A stretch of DNA of 64,000 nucleotides from Paracoccus seriniphilus. GTDB taxonomy: Bacteria; Pseudomonadota; Alphaproteobacteria; Rhodobacterales; Rhodobacteraceae. The stretch's first letter is position 1; each line of letters opens with the position of its first letter. The notes under the pieces were generated by a model. It ran no database searches, had not been told where the DNA came from, and saw nothing but the letters and a program-made list of their open reading frames with translations. A program made the position numbers and the translations under genes. The DNA is taken from NCBI RefSeq assembly GCF_028553745.1, contig NZ_CP067129.1:1346501-1410500 (forward strand). Direction: 5' to 3'. Shown piece by piece: positions 9,162-18,183 of the stretch.

Positions 9162-11026
9162 CACACACCTCTCCGTTGCGCGACGCGACCGGATTCCCAG
9201 TCATCATGGGCGGCGCGGACACGTTCGCTGTTCGAGACCTCGGGCGTGCCGCATTCCCACCAGCCATGTCCCTTGTCGGTCCAGCGGCCATAGGCTTCGA
9301 CCTTCATGCAGATCACATAGGTCCGGTCGGCAGCTTTTGCGCGTTTGAATGCCTCGGCCAGTTCGCTGGCATCAGAGACGGTTTCGGCAATGGCCCCCAT
9401 GGCGCGGGCATGGGATTCATAATCGACGTCGAAGGGTTCGGGAATGGTCGGCGCATCTTCATACAGGCAGTTGAAGCTTTCATTCCCGGTATTGTTCTGC
9501 AGCTTGTTGATGACCGCCCAGCCGCCATTGTCCAGCAGCAGCACGATCATCTTCTTGCGCGTCAGAACCGACGAATAGATGTCTGAATTCATCAGCATAT
9601 AGGCTCCGTCGCCGACCATGACGATGGTGTCCTGCTCGGGCTCGCGTTCGGCCTGTGCAATGCGTGCCCCCCAACCGCCGGCGATTTCATAGCCCATGCA
9701 GGAAAAGCCGAATTCGACATCGACGGTGCCGATGTCCAGCGTGCGCCAGTTGGCGGTCACCTCGGCAGGCAGGCCACCGGATGCGGTCACGATGCGGTCA
9801 CGCGGATCGCAAAGCGCGTTCACCACGCCAATGGCCTGCGCATAGGAGTTCGTCCGACCCTCGATCGCGGTGTTGTCCGCGACATAGGCGTCCCATTCCT
9901 TGCGCTGATCCTGTGCAAAGGCGACCCAATCGGCAGGGGCACGGTAGTCCGCAGCGGCGGCCTGCAGCGCGGTCAGGCCCAGGCGCGCGTCACCCACCAC
10001 CGGCATCGACATGTGCTTGCCCGCGTCATGACGCCCGACGTTCAGCGAGATGAGCTTCGCATCCCCGGCAAAGCCGGTCCAGGAAGAGGTCGTGAAATCT
10101 TGCAGCCGCGTTCCGACGCAGAGGACCACGTCCGCGCGTTCGGTGACGGCATTGGCCGAATCCGAGCCGGTGACGCCGACCGGGCCGATATTCAGCGGAT
10201 GGGTGGCCAGAAGGTTCGCGCGGCCCGCAATGGTTTCGACCACGGGGATCTGCAGCGTTTCGGCAAATTCGGTCAGCTCGGCAACCGCACGGGAATACTG
10301 AATACCACCGCCAGCGATGATCACCGGACGTTTGGCTGTTTTCAGCAGGGCGACGGCATCGGCGATTTCGGCCTCGTCGGGTGCCTGGCGGCGAATCCGG
10401 TGGACCTTCTTGGCGAAGAATTCCTCGGGGTAGTCATAGGCCCAGCCCTGCACGTCCTGCGGCAGGCCGATGAAGGCCGGGCCGCAGTCAGCGGGGTCCA
10501 GCATGGTAGCCAGTGCATTGGGCAGCGAATTCAGGATCTGCGCCGGATGGGTGATTCGATCCCAATAGCGGGTGACCGACCGGAACGCGTCATTCACGCC
10601 GAAGGTCGGATCGTTGAAATTTTCCATCTGCTGCAGCACCGGATCGGGCAGGCGGGTGACATAGGCATCGCCGCACAGCATCAGCATGGGCAGGCGGTTG
10701 GCATGTGCCAGCGCCGATGAGGTCACAAGGTTCGATGTGCCGGGGCCGGCCGAGGCGGTGCAGAGCATGAAGCGCTGGCGCAGCCATTGCTTGGCATAGG
10801 CCGCTGCGGCGAAACCCATGCTTTGTTCGTTCTGACCACGATACAGCGGCAGTTCTTCGCGATGTTCATACAGCGCTTCGCCCAGGCAGGTCACATTGCC
10901 GTGGCCAAAGATGCCAAAGCCGCCGCCGCACAGGCGATACTCCTCGCCGTCGATCTCGATGAACTGATTTGCCAACCAGCGCACGATGGCCTGAGCCGTC
11001 GTCAGACGATACGTCCTGTCTGTCAT
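9161..11026 (-). CDS. iolD: 3D-(3,5/4)-trihydroxycyclohexane-1,2-dione hydrolase
   Basis: A 621-residue ThDP-dependent enzyme that opens the inositol ring product to 5-deoxy-glucuronate. The PYR-domain glutamate is E67 (RGQNEQSMG). The central domain is at about 220-360. The ThDP/Mg motif runs from GDG (472-474) to N500 (VLLLDN). Length and layout match IolD, a member of the acetolactate-synthase superfamily. The true start is the ATG at 11026 (MTDRTYRLTTAQ); a 77-codon upstream extension runs through the operator and is rejected. First gene of the leftward iolDCBJ operon. Confidence 0.93.
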   Translation of the reverse strand: MTDRTYRLTTAQAIVRWLANQFIEIDGEEYRLCGGGFGIFGHGNVTCLGEALYEHREELPLYRGQNEQSMGFAAAAYAKQWLRQRFMLCTASAGPGTSNLVTSSALAHANRLPMLMLCGDAYVTRLPDPVLQQMENFNDPTFGVNDAFRSVTRYWDRITHPAQILNSLPNALATMLDPADCGPAFIGLPQDVQGWAYDYPEEFFAKKVHRIRRQAPDEAEIADAVALLKTAKRPVIIAGGGIQYSRAVAELTEFAETLQIPVVETIAGRANLLATHPLNIGPVGVTGSDSANAVTERADVVLCVGTRLQDFTTSSWTGFAGDAKLISLNVGRHDAGKHMSMPVVGDARLGLTALQAAAADYRAPADWVAFAQDQRKEWDAYVADNTAIEGRTNSYAQAIGVVNALCDPRDRIVTASGGLPAEVTANWRTLDIGTVDVEFGFSCMGYEIAGGWGARIAQAEREPEQDTIVMVGDGAYMLMNSDIYSSVLTRKKMIVLLLDNGGWAVINKLQNNTGNESFNCLYEDAPTIPEPFDVDYESHARAMGAIAETVSDASELAEAFKRAKAADRTYVICMKVEAYGRWTDKGHGWWECGTPEVSNSERVRAAHDDWESGRVAQRRGV

Positions 11027-11107
11027 GATGTCTCCATCCCTATTTTGCTTTGCATGCGGCGCCGGAACGATTGCCGCTTGCGCAATCCCGGGCATGAGGA
11101 TACAACT

Positions 11108-11125
11108 TTTGCAACCGGTTGCAAA
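11108..11125. promoter_or_regulatory. LacI-type operator between divergent iol operons
   Basis: A perfect 18-bp palindrome, TTTGCAACCGGTTGCAAA, in the 125-base gap between iolD and the rightward dehydrogenase operon. The CG-centred CAACCGGTTG core is typical of LacI/GalR-family operators. Its 14-bp core recurs exactly at 19242-19255, upstream of the inositol ABC operon. Confidence 0.8.
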
Positions 11126-11151
11126 CTGAATCTGAGGAGGAGCGGATTCGA

Positions 11152-12246
11152 ATGACAGATATTGGGATTGGCATGATTGGCGGCGGCTACATGGGCAAGG
11201 CCCATTCTGTCGCCATGGCTGCTGTCGGGGCCGTTTTCGACACGCGGTTGCGACCACGTCTGGAAATGATCGCCGCGACCAGCGCCGAATCGGCGGAACG
11301 CTATCGCAAGGCTTTTGGCTATCAGCGCGCCACGGCCGACTGGCGCGAGGTGATCGACGACCCCAGGGTCGGCGCGATCATCATTGCGACCCCGCAGAAA
11401 CTGCATCGCGAGATTGCCGAGGCGGCCTTTGCCGCGGGCAAGCCGGTGATGTGCGAAAAGCCGATGGGGGCGTCGCTGGCCGATGCCGAGGCCATGGTCG
11501 CCGCTGCCGAGGCCAGCGGTCAGGTCAATATGGTCGCGTACAATTACATCCGTACTCCGGCCAGCCAATATGCAAGGCAATTGCTGCGCGAAGGTGCGAT
11601 CGGCGAAATCACCTGGTTCCGTGGTGAAAATGCCGAGGATTTCCTGTCCGACCCCGAGTCTCCGGCGACCTGGCGGACCGAGGGCATGGCCAATGGCACG
11701 ATCGGAGATCTGGCGCCGCACATGCTGAATGCCGCTTTGGCGCTGATGGGGCCGATCAAATCCTTGGTGGCCGAGCTTGAGACCGTTCATCACGAACGTC
11801 CGGGCGGCAAGGTGACCAATGACGATCAGGTGCAGATGATGGTCCGTTTCGCCAATGGCGCCATGGGGCAGTTGCATTCCAGCCGCATCGCGACCGGGCG
11901 CAAGATGGGCTATGCCTATGAAATCCACGGCACCAAGGGCGCGATCCGTTTCGATCAAGAGGATCAGAATTCCCTGTGGCTGTACCGTGCAACCGGTCCC
12001 GAAGCCGAGCGTGGATATACCAAGATTCTGACCGGTCCGGCCCATCCCGACTATCGCCCCTTTTGCCTGGGGCCGGGGCATGGCACCGGATATCAGGATC
12101 AGATCATCATCGAGGCCAAGGATTTCCTCGAGGCGATCGCAGAGGGGACGCCGCGCTGGCCGACCTTCCGCGACGGGCTGGATGTCGTGCGCGTCATTCA
12201 TGCCGCCATCGAATCGGCACGCAGCCGGACATGGCAGGATCTTTAA
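11152..12246 (+). CDS. Gfo/Idh/MocA family oxidoreductase, probable inositol dehydrogenase
   Basis: A 364-residue NAD(P)-dependent dehydrogenase. The N-terminal Rossmann fold opens with GMIGGGYMGKAHS, followed by the EKP motif (MCEKPMGASL, catalytic lysine). The C-terminal substrate domain has the IGDLAPHMLNAAL segment with the usual D and H. The ATG at 11152 follows a GAGGAGG ribosome site; the ORF upstream of it lies in the operator. First gene of the rightward operon in the inositol island, so myo- or scyllo-inositol oxidation to an inosose is likely. Exact substrate is open. Confidence 0.8.
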   Translation: MTDIGIGMIGGGYMGKAHSVAMAAVGAVFDTRLRPRLEMIAATSAESAERYRKAFGYQRATADWREVIDDPRVGAIIIATPQKLHREIAEAAFAAGKPVMCEKPMGASLADAEAMVAAAEASGQVNMVAYNYIRTPASQYARQLLREGAIGEITWFRGENAEDFLSDPESPATWRTEGMANGTIGDLAPHMLNAALALMGPIKSLVAELETVHHERPGGKVTNDDQVQMMVRFANGAMGQLHSSRIATGRKMGYAYEIHGTKGAIRFDQEDQNSLWLYRATGPEAERGYTKILTGPAHPDYRPFCLGPGHGTGYQDQIIIEAKDFLEAIAEGTPRWPTFRDGLDVVRVIHAAIESARSRTWQDL

Positions 12247-12275
12247 TCTGAAACCGAGCTTCTGAGAGGCACGAC

Positions 12276-13169
12276 ATGACTATTCGTATCGGAAACGCCC
12301 CCTGTTCATGGGGTGTGGAATTTGCAAATGACGACCGCAACCCGGCCTGGGAAACCGTTCTGCGCGAATGCGCCGAAGCCGGATACAAGGGGATCGAGCT
12401 TGGTCCCGTCGGCTATATGCCCGAAGATCCGGCCATTCTGGGCGAGGCGCTGGACAAATATGGTCTGGAACTGATCGGCGGGGTGGTTTTCCGCCCCTAT
12501 CACGATCCCGAAGCCTGGGATGACGTTCTGGACGCCACGCATCGCACGGCAAAGGCGCTGAAAGCCCATGGCGCCAAGAACATGGTGCTGATCGATTCCA
12601 TCTCGCCACGCCGTGCGCCGACCGCCGGTCGCGCGGATGAGGCCGAACAGATGGACAAGGCAGAATGGGTTGCCTTCCGCGACCGGATTGCGGAATCGGC
12701 CCGGATCGGTGCCGAGGAATACGGGCTGACCGTCGGCATCCACGCACATGCGGCAGGTTTCATCGACTTTGAACCCGAGCTGGAGCGCCTGCTTTCCGAA
12801 GTGGACGAGAAGATCCTGAAGATCTGCTTTGACACCGGCCACCATTCCTATGCGGGCTTCGATCCCGTGGCCTTCATGAAGCGCCACGTCGACCGGATCT
12901 CCTACATGCACTTCAAGGATATCGACCCCAAGGTGAAGGCGGATGTCATCGCCAAGCGGACCGGATTCTATGACGCCTGCGGACAGGGAATCTTCTGCAA
13001 GCTGGGGCAGGGGGATGTCGACTTCCCGGCCGTGCGCCAGGTCTTGCTGGATGCAGGCTTTGAAGGCTGGTGCACCGTCGAACAGGATTGCGATCCGACC
13101 ATGGATGTGACGCCCATGGAGGATTCGATCCTGAACCGTCAATATCTGGAATCGATCGGATTCAAGTGA
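12276..13169 (+). CDS. Sugar-phosphate isomerase/epimerase-type TIM barrel, IolE/IolH-like (probable inosose dehydratase)
   Basis: A 297-residue xylose-isomerase-like TIM barrel (PF01261). The start RIGNAPCSWGVEF resembles IolE/IolH proteins, and metal-site residues are placed as in the family: E near GIELGP, H in GIHAHAAGF, D and H in CFDTGHHSY, H in YMHFKDID, and E in TVEQD. It is the only candidate for 2-keto-myo-inositol dehydratase (IolE) between the dehydrogenases and IolD in this island. An IolH-like or epimerase role cannot be excluded. It lies 29 bases after one dehydrogenase and 24 before the next. Confidence 0.72.
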   Translation: MTIRIGNAPCSWGVEFANDDRNPAWETVLRECAEAGYKGIELGPVGYMPEDPAILGEALDKYGLELIGGVVFRPYHDPEAWDDVLDATHRTAKALKAHGAKNMVLIDSISPRRAPTAGRADEAEQMDKAEWVAFRDRIAESARIGAEEYGLTVGIHAHAAGFIDFEPELERLLSEVDEKILKICFDTGHHSYAGFDPVAFMKRHVDRISYMHFKDIDPKVKADVIAKRTGFYDACGQGIFCKLGQGDVDFPAVRQVLLDAGFEGWCTVEQDCDPTMDVTPMEDSILNRQYLESIGFK

Positions 13170-13193
13170 TCCGTCATTAGGAAAGGCGTTCTC

Positions 13194-14327
13194 ATGACCA
13201 AACTCAAATGGGGCATGATCGGCGGCGGCGAAGGCAGCCAGATCGGCCCGGCACATCGTCTTGGCGCATTGGCTGACGGGCGGTTCGAACTGGCCGCCGG
13301 AGCCCTGGACCATCGCCCCGAGGTCGGGCGTGAATATGCACAGCGTCTGGGCGTTGCGGCAGATCGTGCCTATGGTGACTGGAAGGAAATGCTGCAGGGA
13401 GAGCGCGACCGCGAAGATCGCGTCGATCTGGTCACGGTGGCGACGCCGAATTCGACCCATTTCGAGATCTCGAAGGCATTCCTGGAAGCCGGCTTCAACG
13501 TGCTTTGCGAAAAGCCGATGACAGTGACCGTCGAAGAGGGCGAGGAACTTGTCCGGATCTCGGAAAAGACCGGCAAGATCTGCGCCGTGAACTATTGCTA
13601 TTCGGCCTATCCGATGGTGCGCCAGGCGCGGGCCATGGTCGCCAATGGCGATATCGGCAAGGTGCGTCTGGTCGTCACCGCCTTCAGCCACGGCCATCAC
13701 GGCGATGCGACGGATGCCGACAATCCGCGTGTGCGCTGGCGCTATGATCCGGCGATGGCCGGAGTTTCCGGCCAGTTTGCCGATTGCGGCATCCATGCGC
13801 TGCATATGGCCAGCTTTATCTGCAATGACGAGGTCGAGACCCTGTCGGCGGATTTCGCGTCCTGCATTGCCAGCCGCGAGCTGGAAGATGATGCCATGGT
13901 CAATTTCCGCATGTCGCGCGGCACCGTCGGCCGGTTGTGGACGTCATCGGTGGCCATCGGCCGTCAGCATGGCTTCGAGATTCAGGTCTTCGGGGAAACC
14001 GGTGGCTTGCGCTGGTTCTCGGAGCAGCCCAACCAGTTGATCTATACGCCCGTTGGCGGGCGCACGCAGATCATCGAGAAGGGTGAGGGCGGTCTGTATG
14101 ATGAGGCAACCCGCCTGTCGCGCGTGGCGATTGCCCACCCCGAGGGCTTCCCGATGGCCGTGGCGAACATCTATTGCGATCTGGCAGATGCGATTCAGGG
14201 GCAAGCCCGTGACAGCCTGCCGGTGGCCGCGGATGGTGTTCGCTCGATGGCCGCGGTGCATTACTCGGTGGATTCGGCCAAACAGGGTGGTGCCTGGGTC
14301 GATGCCCGCCCACCGATGTTCCGCTGA
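13194..14327 (+). CDS. Gfo/Idh/MocA family oxidoreductase, second inositol-type dehydrogenase
   Basis: A 377-residue NAD(P)-dependent dehydrogenase. The Rossmann start is GMIGGGEGSQIGPAHR, with the catalytic lysine in LCEKPMTVTVEEGEEL and the substrate-domain segment FADCGIHALHMASF. It is only distantly like the dehydrogenase at 11152, so the two probably act on different substrates, for example myo- and scyllo-inositol or an inosose. Related Paracoccus enzymes oxidise scyllo-inositol and L-glucose; that activity is an inference here. Last gene of its operon, ending before a strong terminator. Confidence 0.78.
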   Translation: MTKLKWGMIGGGEGSQIGPAHRLGALADGRFELAAGALDHRPEVGREYAQRLGVAADRAYGDWKEMLQGERDREDRVDLVTVATPNSTHFEISKAFLEAGFNVLCEKPMTVTVEEGEELVRISEKTGKICAVNYCYSAYPMVRQARAMVANGDIGKVRLVVTAFSHGHHGDATDADNPRVRWRYDPAMAGVSGQFADCGIHALHMASFICNDEVETLSADFASCIASRELEDDAMVNFRMSRGTVGRLWTSSVAIGRQHGFEIQVFGETGGLRWFSEQPNQLIYTPVGGRTQIIEKGEGGLYDEATRLSRVAIAHPEGFPMAVANIYCDLADAIQGQARDSLPVAADGVRSMAAVHYSVDSAKQGGAWVDARPPMFR

Positions 14328-14350
14328 CATCCCGGTGGCATCGAACTGAC

Positions 14351-14376
14351 AAGGGGGCGCTCTGCGCCCCCTTTTT
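14351..14376 (+). terminator. Intrinsic terminator of the rightward iol operon
   Basis: A 9-bp GC stem AGGGGGCGC / GCGCCCCCT with a TCT loop, then TTTT. It stands 24 bases after the stop at 14327. Confidence 0.88.
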
Positions 14377-14457
14377 CATGCATGGACAGTATGGTGCCCC
14401 GCGTATCGATCGGGGATGAGCCCGACATCCATTACAAGCGGGCAGCAGGAATGAAGA

Positions 14458-14488
14458 CGGCCCGCCCGGTGATATCCGGAACGGGCCG
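14458..14488 (-). terminator. Probable terminator of the inositol ABC operon
   Basis: Hairpin with arms CGGCCCG and CGGGCCG plus an inner CCGG pair. On the minus strand it is followed by TCTTCATTCC, so the U-run is weak. It lies 49 bases after the last ABC gene stop at 14537. Confidence 0.5.
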
Positions 14489-14536
14489 CCACCATTCGGG
14501 AACGAAGCGGGAGGTGAGGCTTCGTCGCCCTATGGA

Positions 14537-15469
14537 TTACTGAAAGTCAGCGATGTTTTCCAAGGTGACCGGCTCGAAGGGAACCCAGATATTGCCGGGG
14601 ACTTCTTTGCCCGCGGCCATGTCCAGCGCCGCCTTGACGGATTCGATGCCCTGACGACGCGCGTTCTGGAAGACGGTCACATCCAGATCCCCCGCCTGCA
14701 AGGCGGCCAGCCCGTCGGGCGTGGCGTCAATGCCCGCGACGATCACATCATCCATCGGCACGCCCGCGGATTTAAGTGATTGGATGGCGCCGATGGCCAT
14801 TTCGTCATTGTTGGCAATGATCGCGTCGAATTCCATGCCGGTCGTCAGCCAATTGGCGGTGACATCGGCACCCTGCGTGCGGTTCCAGTTGGCGACCTGC
14901 TTGTCGAGGATCTTCATGCCGGTGCAGGGTTCCTTTGAAATCACGTCCTCGATGTCCTTGGTGCGAACAATGGCGGATTCGTTTTCCAGCGCGCCGACAA
15001 GCACGAGGATATTGCCACTGCCTCCCAGCATCTCGCAGACAGCTTCGGTCTGCATGGTGCCGGATTCGACCTCATTCGAGCCGACAAAGGCCGACCCGGC
15101 GGGCATATTGGCGTGTTCGGCAGGGGGGTGATTGGCGTAGACAATCGGAACGCCTGCATCCAGCGCCGCCTGCGTCATGCGCAGCGAGGCCGCCCCATCG
15201 ACCGGATTGACGATGATTGCATCAAGTCCATTGGCGATGAAGTTCTCGACCTGATTGAACTGGCGCGGCACATCGAGTTGTGCATCCTCGAGGATCAGCT
15301 CCAGGTCATCATGCTTGGCCGCTTCTTCCTTCATGCCATTCAGCAGAATGGTCAGGAAAGGGTTGTCAAAGCTGGTCATGGAAACGCCGATGCGGGTATC
15401 TGCAAGGGCTGTTGTTGCCAGCAGGGAAAGTCCGGTGGCCAATGCCATGGCGGTAGTGTGTTTCTTCAT
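14537..15469 (-). CDS. Sugar ABC transporter periplasmic binding protein (second inositol-type SBP)
   Basis: A 310-residue ribose/galactose-class binding protein (Peripla_BP_4). The signal peptide is at about 1-27 (cut after ALA). The mature N-terminus begins DTRIGVSMTSFDNPF, and the hinge segment GLDAIIVNPVDGAAS is typical. Residue by residue it is clearly paralogous to the protein at 18184 (IGVxMxxFDxxFLTxL, DAIIVNPVD). The ATG at 15469 follows GGAGGAG. Last gene of the SBP-ATPase-permease-SBP operon, separated from the permease by a hairpin. Ligand is probably an inositol isomer or related polyol. Confidence 0.85.
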   Translation of the reverse strand: MKKHTTAMALATGLSLLATTALADTRIGVSMTSFDNPFLTILLNGMKEEAAKHDDLELILEDAQLDVPRQFNQVENFIANGLDAIIVNPVDGAASLRMTQAALDAGVPIVYANHPPAEHANMPAGSAFVGSNEVESGTMQTEAVCEMLGGSGNILVLVGALENESAIVRTKDIEDVISKEPCTGMKILDKQVANWNRTQGADVTANWLTTGMEFDAIIANNDEMAIGAIQSLKSAGVPMDDVIVAGIDATPDGLAALQAGDLDVTVFQNARRQGIESVKAALDMAAGKEVPGNIWVPFEPVTLENIADFQ

Positions 15470-15506
15470 GGTCTCCTCCATCTCATGAATTCGCGGGAAT
15501 GATAAA

Positions 15507-15526
15507 CGCCGGGGCGAACCCCGGCG
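15507..15526 (-). other. Intercistronic hairpin before the second SBP gene
   Basis: A perfect 8-bp stem CGCCGGGG / CCCCGGCG with a CGAA tetraloop and no U-run, in the gap between permease and SBP genes. It probably protects or sets the level of the flanking mRNA segments and is not a full terminator. Confidence 0.5.
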
Positions 15527-15535
15527 CGTTGGTCG

Positions 15536-16558
15536 TCAGCTTTTGCTGCCCTTTTTCTGGCGATAGGTATCCACGATGACTGCCGCGACAATGATCACGC
15601 CCTTCATCATTTCCTGATAATAGGCGTCCAGCCGCAGGAAGGTGAATCCCGAGATGATCACGCCGAAGATCACCATGCCGATGGCCGTGCCGAGGATCGA
15701 ACCCCGTCCCCCGGTCAGCGATGTGCCCCCGATGACGGCCATGGCGATGGCATCAAGCTCATACATCAGGCCCATGCCCGCCTGGGCGGTCTGGCCACGT
15801 GCGGCCACGACGATGGCGGCCAGACCCGACAGCAGGCCCGCAACCATGTAGATCTTGACCTTCTGGCGTTCGACATTGATGCCCGAAACCCGCGCGGCGA
15901 CCTCATTGGCACCGATGGCATAGGTGAATTTGCCGTAACGGGTATATTTCATCAGGATGTAGAAGATGACTGCCACGATCACGAAGATCAGTACCGGCAT
16001 CATCCCCGAGCCGATAAAGGCGAAGGATTCCGTCGGAAAAGAGATCGGAGCGCCCTTGGTGTACCATTTCGCGAAACCGCGGGCAGCGACCATCATCCCC
16101 AATGTGGCGATGAAGGGGGGGATCTTTGTATAGGCGATCAGCCAGCCGTTGACGAAACCTGCGGCCAGACCGACCAGCAGACCCACGGCGACCGGAATGA
16201 TGACCGGCAGGTCCGTCAGGCCGGGGTAGAGCACGCGGTCCAGTCCATAGGCGCCAGTCTGTGCCAGAGACATCGACACCATGGCGACCGCGCCGACCAG
16301 CGATCCCGAGCTGAGGTCAATGCCGCCGGTGATGATGGTCTGTGTCACGCCGACCGCGATGATTCCGATCACCGAGACCTGCAGGATCATGATCTTCAGG
16401 CGTGCCATGTTGCCCAGAAATGACTGGCCCTGAAAGATCCAGCCCAGGATTTCGAAAAGAAGCGCAATCCCTACCAGAACCAGCAGAATGTTCACTTCGG
16501 CCGGCATCCGGCGAGTCTTGCGCACCGCTTGCGCCGTATTGATATCTGTCGTCGTCAT
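15536..16558 (-). CDS. Sugar ABC transporter permease (RbsC/IatP type)
   Basis: A 340-residue inner-membrane permease of the BPD_transp_2 family, with about nine or ten helices. The family segments GGIDLSSGSLVGAVAM and the coupling-type region GGTSLTGGRGSILGTAIGM are plain. It forms the transmembrane dimer of the importer with the ATPase encoded 18 bases upstream. Inositol importers of alphaproteobacteria (Caulobacter IbpA-IatA-IatP) have this make-up, and the location beside iol genes supports inositol as the substrate. Confidence 0.88.
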   Translation of the reverse strand: MTTTDINTAQAVRKTRRMPAEVNILLVLVGIALLFEILGWIFQGQSFLGNMARLKIMILQVSVIGIIAVGVTQTIITGGIDLSSGSLVGAVAMVSMSLAQTGAYGLDRVLYPGLTDLPVIIPVAVGLLVGLAAGFVNGWLIAYTKIPPFIATLGMMVAARGFAKWYTKGAPISFPTESFAFIGSGMMPVLIFVIVAVIFYILMKYTRYGKFTYAIGANEVAARVSGINVERQKVKIYMVAGLLSGLAAIVVAARGQTAQAGMGLMYELDAIAMAVIGGTSLTGGRGSILGTAIGMVIFGVIISGFTFLRLDAYYQEMMKGVIIVAAVIVDTYRQKKGSKS

Positions 16559-16576
16559 CGAAAATTTTCCTCCCGC

Positions 16577-18106
16577 TTACTTCGCCGCAAGCTGCATGAT
16601 GCTGACCTGATCGGCTTCGGACCGATCCAGGAAACCGCTGACATGGCCTTCGTGCATGACCATGATCCGGTCCGACATGCCCAGAACCTCGGGCAGTTCG
16701 GATGAAATCATCAGGATCGCCACCCCCTGTGCGGCCAGTTGCGTGATCAGGCGGTGAATCTCGGATTTGGCCCCGACGTCAATGCCGCGGGTCGGCTCGT
16801 CGAGGATCAGGATGCTGGGATTGGTTAGCAGCCAGCGCGCGATCAACAGCTTTTGCTGGTTGCCGCCCGACAGGTTCTGCACGGTTTCGGCCAGTCCCGG
16901 TGTCTTGACGCGCAGTTTCTGAATGTATTCCTGCACCAGACCTTCGACCCTGCGCCCGTCAATGAAACCGAAACGGTCGGCCTTGCCCTGCGCAAGAAGC
17001 GCCATCTGGACGTTTTCCTGGCAGTCGAGGATCAGAAAGCAGCCGCTTTCCTTGCGGTCCTCGGTCAGGAAGGCCATGCCGTGGCGCATTGCCTCGCCCG
17101 GATTGCGGATGTCGACAGGGTTGCCGTCAATCAGGATTTCGCCGGAATCGGCGGGATGCATGCCAAAGACGGATTCGGCCACTTCGGAACGACCTGATCC
17201 GACCAGTCCGGCCACGCCGAGGATCTCGCCCTTGTGGAGCTGGAAGCTGACGTCCCTGAACTGCCCTTCGCGGCTCAGGTTGCGAACCTCCAGCGTGACC
17301 TCGCCGATCTCGCAGTCGATCTTGGGGAACATGTCGGTGATCTCGCGGCCCACCATCATGGTGATGATGTCATCGCGTGTCACATCGGTCGCCTTGACGG
17401 TCGTGATGTATTTGCCGTCTCGGAACACGGTCAGCTCGTCAGCGATCTCGAACAGCTCGTCCATCTTGTGGGTGATATAGACGATGCCGACACCCTTGGC
17501 GCGCAGATCGCGAATGATGCGGAACAGATGTTCGACTTCGCTTTCCGTGATGGCCGAAGTCGGCTCGTCCATGATCAGCACGTCGGAATTATATGACACC
17601 GCCTTGGCGATCTCGATCATCTGTTTCTGGGCAACGGTCAGATCGCCGACCATCGCCCGGGGGTTCAGCTTGATGTTGAGATCGGCGAACAGATCGGCAG
17701 CCATGCGGTTCATCTTGGCGTGGTCGATCAGGCCAAAGCCATTGCGCGGTTCGCGTCCGATCCAGACATTTTCCGCGACGGTCATGGAATTCATCAGGTT
17801 CAGTTCCTGATGGATCATCGCGATCCCCGAATTCAATGCGTCAATCGGGGTGCGGATGTTCAATGGTTTTCCGGCAAAGCGCACTTCACCGCGATCGGGG
17901 CTGTAGATACCGGCGATGATCTTCATCAGCGTCGATTTCCCTGCACCGTTTTCCCCCATCAGCGCATGTACGCTGCCTGGCCTGATGCGCAACTGCACGT
18001 CATCCAGCGCGACGACGCCCGGGAATTCCTTGCGGACGTGGTCCACCTCCAGAATGAATTCCCCTTTGAAACTTTCGCGTGCGGGTTCAACGCCTGCGTC
18101 AAGCAT
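16577..18106 (-). CDS. Sugar ABC transporter ATP-binding protein with two ATPase domains (RbsA/IatA type)
   Basis: A 509-residue double ABC ATPase. The first domain has Walker [10 protein letters not shown] (residues 51-59) and Walker [10 protein letters not shown]. The second has the degenerate P-loop [10 protein letters not shown], the signature [15 protein letters not shown] and Walker [14 protein letters not shown]. This layout is standard for RbsA/MglA/IatA proteins. An AAGGGAG-AAAGAGG ribosome region precedes the ATG at 18106. It energises import by the permease encoded next. Confidence 0.9.
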   Translation of the reverse strand: MLDAGVEPARESFKGEFILEVDHVRKEFPGVVALDDVQLRIRPGSVHALMGENGAGKSTLMKIIAGIYSPDRGEVRFAGKPLNIRTPIDALNSGIAMIHQELNLMNSMTVAENVWIGREPRNGFGLIDHAKMNRMAADLFADLNIKLNPRAMVGDLTVAQKQMIEIAKAVSYNSDVLIMDEPTSAITESEVEHLFRIIRDLRAKGVGIVYITHKMDELFEIADELTVFRDGKYITTVKATDVTRDDIITMMVGREITDMFPKIDCEIGEVTLEVRNLSREGQFRDVSFQLHKGEILGVAGLVGSGRSEVAESVFGMHPADSGEILIDGNPVDIRNPGEAMRHGMAFLTEDRKESGCFLILDCQENVQMALLAQGKADRFGFIDGRRVEGLVQEYIQKLRVKTPGLAETVQNLSGGNQQKLLIARWLLTNPSILILDEPTRGIDVGAKSEIHRLITQLAAQGVAILMISSELPEVLGMSDRIMVMHEGHVSGFLDRSEADQVSIMQLAAK

Positions 18107-18142
18107 CCTCTTTCTCCCTTGGTGATTCCGTCCCCTTGAAGC

Positions 18143-18167
18143 CGGCAGGGCCCTTGCAGCCCTGCCG
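18143..18167 (-). other. Intercistronic hairpin after the first SBP gene
   Basis: A perfect 9-bp stem CGGCAGGGC / GCCCTGCCG with a 7-base loop, between the binding-protein stop and the ATPase start, without a U-run. This is the usual place for a hairpin that lets the binding protein be made in excess over the membrane parts. Confidence 0.55.
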
Positions 18168-18183
18168 ACGGATCAAGTCCCGA

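Noticed and set aside
12306-13805. Long open frame on the minus strand across the IolE-like and second dehydrogenase genes
   Set aside because: It is a shadow of the plus-strand genes in GC-rich DNA; its protein has no family features and no ribosome site.
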